A stretch of DNA of 64,000 bases from Bacillota bacterium (GTDB taxonomy: Bacteria; Bacillota; Clostridia; Oscillospirales; Ruminococcaceae). Made by a program: the position numbers and the translations under genes. The stretch is taken from NCBI GenBank assembly GCA_023439835.1, contig JAEXUW010000009.1, forward strand, positions 193,185-257,184, read 5' to 3'. Shown here in pieces: positions 62,503 through 64,000 of this stretch. Position 1 is the stretch's first letter. Each line of letters begins with the position of its first letter. The notes beneath the pieces are model-generated. The model had not been told where the DNA came from. It ran no database searches and saw nothing but the letters and a program-made list of their open reading frames with translations.

Positions 62503-62752
62503 ACCTAGATATTGCGTGTAATCCTATCCGCTTATTTCCGTCTATAAAAGGATGATTGCTTACAAGCGAATATCCAAGCCTTGCAGCCTTTTGAAGCAAA
62601 GTCTGGTACAAATCATATCCGTCAAACGTTTGGAACGGTGCATTCATAGCCGAGTCAAGCATCCCATCATCACGAACACCGTCTGAACCGCCTGTTGCGG
62701 CAATCAAGGAACTTTGAATACTTACTATCTGATTTTTTGTAAGCTTTATCAT
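62468..62752 (-). pseudogene. doc: Truncated Doc/Fic-family toxin
   Basis: A 94-residue protein of the death-on-curing type (about 125 is usual). The N-terminal helices (TKNQIVSIQSSLIAATGGSDGVRDDGMLDSA) and the Fic core HPFIDGNKRIGLHA are intact. After this motif the sequence turns into an unrelated tail (ISRCGTAQ...) and stops, so the last helices are missing. Doc inactivates EF-Tu by phosphorylation using this core. The start at 62752 has AAGGAGC upstream. A fragment that may be its antitoxin lies upstream. Probably inactive. Confidence 0.75.
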
Positions 62753-62785
62753 TTCGCAAGCTCCTTATATGCCTTCAGATTTTTG

Positions 62786-62929
62786 TCAATCATTAACCTT
62801 AACAAGAGCCCGTCCCCTTATTTCTGGAAGTTTGTAATTAGTTCTGCCTACAACCGGAGTTATTTCAGATGCTTTGAGTATACCAAAAGCAGCCAAACTG
62901 TTACGCTTGACTGCTACGTAAATATTCAA
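62786..62929 (-). pseudogene. Possible remnant of the Doc antitoxin
   Basis: A 47-codon frame from a TTG at 62929 to a stop at 62786, ending 33 nt before doc. It contains IYVAVKRNSLAAFGILKASE and a charged, Arg/Lys-rich end. Position and size suit the C-terminal half of a small antitoxin. No good ribosome binding site is seen, and it begins 4 nt from the inverted repeat at 62933, as if the front was replaced. Confidence 0.35.
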
Positions 62930-62932
62930 TTA

Positions 62933-62951
62933 TATCTGCTCGACAAATTGG
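62933..62951 (+). repeat. Left inverted repeat flanking the lipoprotein gene
   Basis: TATCTGCTCGACAAATTGG; the complement of 63503-63521 with one mismatch in 19 bp. It lies just after the lipoprotein stop. Confidence 0.75.
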
Positions 62952-62958
62952 AATTTTC

Positions 62959-63480
62959 CTATTCATCATCGGATAAACCATCTATATCAAGTTGCAATTC
63001 ATCCAAACTGCCATTATCATTTTGTGTAAATATAAGTATCTGATTAATCCCGACATGTTCTGAATTTTTTTCATCAATAACAGTATATGAAAAACTAAAA
63101 GTAAGTAGTCTACCATCTTGGGTTTCAACATTTTCAACATCAGGGTTAGACCTGTACAATTTTATATGACCATAATCCACAGCCTCTTGTGAATACCCAG
63201 TATCGGTAGGTTCGTCATATGACAATATTTTTCCATCAAGATAGAAGTACAGCTGTTCAATTTCTTTGACAAGAAAATCATTGTGAATGTCGGTTACATC
63301 GGGGGAAAAATGTTTGATAAGTTCGTCTGTATCTTCGTTTTGTATTAATTCCATCATGGTTTCAATTTCTTTTTTAGTTTCACTCTTAATGTTCAATTCT
63401 TTAGTAATTGAACAAGATGTCAATAAAGATACCGATACTAATATAAATAATAAAGCCTTGATTCTTTTTTGAAATGTCAT
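62959..63480 (-). CDS. Small lipoprotein, DUF5104-like
   Basis: A 173-residue protein. The signal peptide (basic QKRIK, then LLFILVSVSLL) ends in the lipobox LTSC, Cys near residue 23. The rest is an NTF2-like alpha/beta domain with KEIETMMELIQNEDTDELIKHFSP near 37-60, similar to clostridial DUF5104 proteins. ATG with AGAGGTG upstream. The gene lies exactly between 19-bp inverted repeats, which hints at a cassette or at an mRNA stem joining its two ends. Function unknown. Confidence 0.75.
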   Translation of the reverse strand: MTFQKRIKALLFILVSVSLLTSCSITKELNIKSETKKEIETMMELIQNEDTDELIKHFSPDVTDIHNDFLVKEIEQLYFYLDGKILSYDEPTDTGYSQEAVDYGHIKLYRSNPDVENVETQDGRLLTFSFSYTVIDEKNSEHVGINQILIFTQNDNGSLDELQLDIDGLSDDE

Positions 63481-63502
63481 GTTATCACCTCTGTACTAAA
63501 CT

Positions 63503-63521
63503 CCGATTTGTCGAGCAGATA
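63503..63521 (-). repeat. Right inverted repeat flanking the lipoprotein gene
   Basis: Partner of 62933-62951. It falls in the 5' leader of the lipoprotein gene, between promoter and ribosome binding site. Confidence 0.75.
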
Positions 63522-63540
63522 AACTCTGTTTGACACACTC

Positions 63541-63569
63541 ATTATATCACTTATCTTGGAAAAAGTAAA
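63541..63569 (-). promoter_or_regulatory. Promoter of the small lipoprotein gene
   Basis: On the minus strand TTTACT (63564-63569) and TATAAT (63541-63546) with a 17-bp spacer. Confidence 0.55.
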
Positions 63570-63589
63570 GGACGGAAGTTAGTCCGTCC
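63570..63589 (-). terminator. Short hairpin, possible terminator
   Basis: GGACGG and CCGTCC pair around an 8-nt loop; a T-rich run follows on the minus strand. Confidence 0.45.
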
Positions 63590-63814
63590 CATACAAATCG
63601 TGATTTGCCTCTGTATAGCCTTTGCTAACGTCATTTCTGTCATTCAAAATAAAGTATTTTTCATTTCCGTTATCCTCCAAATTTTTGATTTATTGAGTTG
63701 TTAGGTTCAAAATCAAAAATTACGGATAACGTGAAACAGCCTCGCTGTAAAAGGATTAAATCATCTGTCTGCTCCTTTTCGTCCGTTGTATTAGCCGACA
63801 GATTTTTGGGTACA
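63590..63814. other. Non-coding stretch with no assigned element
   Basis: No convincing frame on either strand. The sequence is mixed, with several short stop-rich fragments, and could be the scar between host chromosome and the element at the right edge. Confidence 0.4.
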
Positions 63815-63850
63815 AAAAAAGCCCTGCCACCCGAAGGTGATAAGGCTTAA
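63815..63850 (-). terminator. Strong terminator with UUCG tetraloop, minus strand
   Basis: AAGCCTTATCACC and GGTGGCAGGGCTT pair around TTCG on the minus strand, followed by TTTTT. It would end the gene entering from the right edge. Confidence 0.8.
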
Positions 63851-63928
63851 AAAGCTATTTAATTTGTTGTATGCAAAAGCATATAATCTGCCAGCATACA
63901 TATTGTAACATATTGAAAGTCCTTAGTC

Positions 63929-63957
63929 AGTCCCAAAAGAGTCCCAATTTAGTCCCA
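63929..63957 (-). repeat. Three TGGGACT direct repeats, 11-bp period
   Basis: On the minus strand TGGGACT occurs at 63957, 63946 and 63935 (5' ends), separated by AAAT and CTTT. Short direct repeats with this helical period just after an integrase stop codon resemble arm-type sites bound by tyrosine recombinases. Confidence 0.55.
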
Positions 63958-64000
63958 TCAACTCCATATGCCCAATTTGTTTTCCTTTGCTACCTTTTCA
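63958..64000 (-). CDS. C-terminal end of a gene entering from the right, possibly an integrase
   Basis: Only 13 codons are visible, ending EKVAKENKLGIWS and a stop at 63958. That is too short to identify by itself. The adjacent TGGGACT repeats and the following terminator suggest a tyrosine-recombinase integrase at the edge of a mobile element that extends rightward. Confidence 0.3.
   Translation of the reverse strand, partial: EKVAKENKLGIWS

Noticed and set aside
62714..63043. Plus-strand frame across the antitoxin remnant
   Set aside because: Hydrophobic, no start signal, antisense to two minus-strand genes.
63929..63957. TGGGACT repeats considered as CRISPR or iteron origin
   Set aside because: The units are too short and only three; the place beside a gene end and terminator fits recombinase arm sites better.

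Overview
The window reads as a chromosome segment of an endospore-forming Gram-positive bacterium of class Clostridia. Evidence is sporulation genes (a pro-sigma-K gene, spoVS, ypeB, a CotF-like coat protein, a SpoIID-domain protein), AGGAGG-type ribosome binding sites, frequent TTG/GTG starts, an ECF thiamine transporter with a TPP riboswitch, a class B sortase and an (N)PxTG-type surface protein. A GH94 cellobiose phosphorylase and moderate-to-low GC suggest a gut or rumen member of the Ruminococcaceae/Oscillospiraceae; that placement is inference.

Layout. 1-1.2 kb: a cut-off response regulator gene with a paired 13-bp direct repeat upstream, then sigK, whose 3' end is abnormal. 1.3-6.2 kb: a NhaP2-like antiporter, PpnP, an unknown Ser-rich anchored protein, TPP riboswitch-thiT and an unknown membrane protein. 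6.3-15.9 kb: uvrC, rsmD-coaD-coiled coil, nadA, a fluoride riboswitch with a cation/proton antiporter, GH94, and a second nadA. 15.6-20.3 kb (minus): TSCPD protein, malic enzyme, PHP phosphoesterase, PrsA-like lipoprotein, RluD-type synthase. 20.5-27 kb: pyrE, radC, uvrB-uvrA and three tRNAs (Pro-GGG, Pro-CGG, Leu-CAG). 27.2-37.8 kb: an AraC/GyrI regulator, then minus-strand rlmH, walJ-like, murA, a CLC-F-like transporter, and the run cysteine desulfurase-thiI-pncC-sortase B-SpoIID. 38-52.8 kb: ypeB, a zinc-ribbon pair, DUF368 (PopT family), cca (minus), lnt, ymdB, spoVS, a GntR-ABC operon, an unknown lipoprotein, lepA-hemW and a CotF-like gene. 52.8-64 kb (minus): a flavodoxin-fold protein, a 2052-residue cell-wall-anchored protein, an ArsR-permease-C_GCAxxG-thioredoxin operon, remnants of a Doc toxin locus, a lipoprotein flanked by inverted repeats, and an edge that looks like the integrase end of a mobile element.

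How parts connect. The same 13-bp repeat pair (ACCGTTTGAGTAA twice, 20 bp apart) lies upstream of the response regulator gene and directly upstream of the -35 box of the giant surface-protein gene about 59 kb away. The simplest reading is a LytTR-type regulator that controls itself and the surface protein. That protein ends in NPKTG plus a membrane anchor, and a class B sortase is encoded in the window. Nucleotide excision repair (uvrA, uvrB, uvrC), NAD synthesis (two nadA), fluoride/ion homeostasis and metal or arsenic resistance are the other themes. No CRISPR array, rRNA gene or complete insertion sequence was seen.

The best candidates for something new are the shared repeat regulon with its giant sortase substrate, sigK broken inside its recognition helix (possibly a skin-like insertion), and the cassette with 19-bp inverted repeats abutting the decayed toxin locus.
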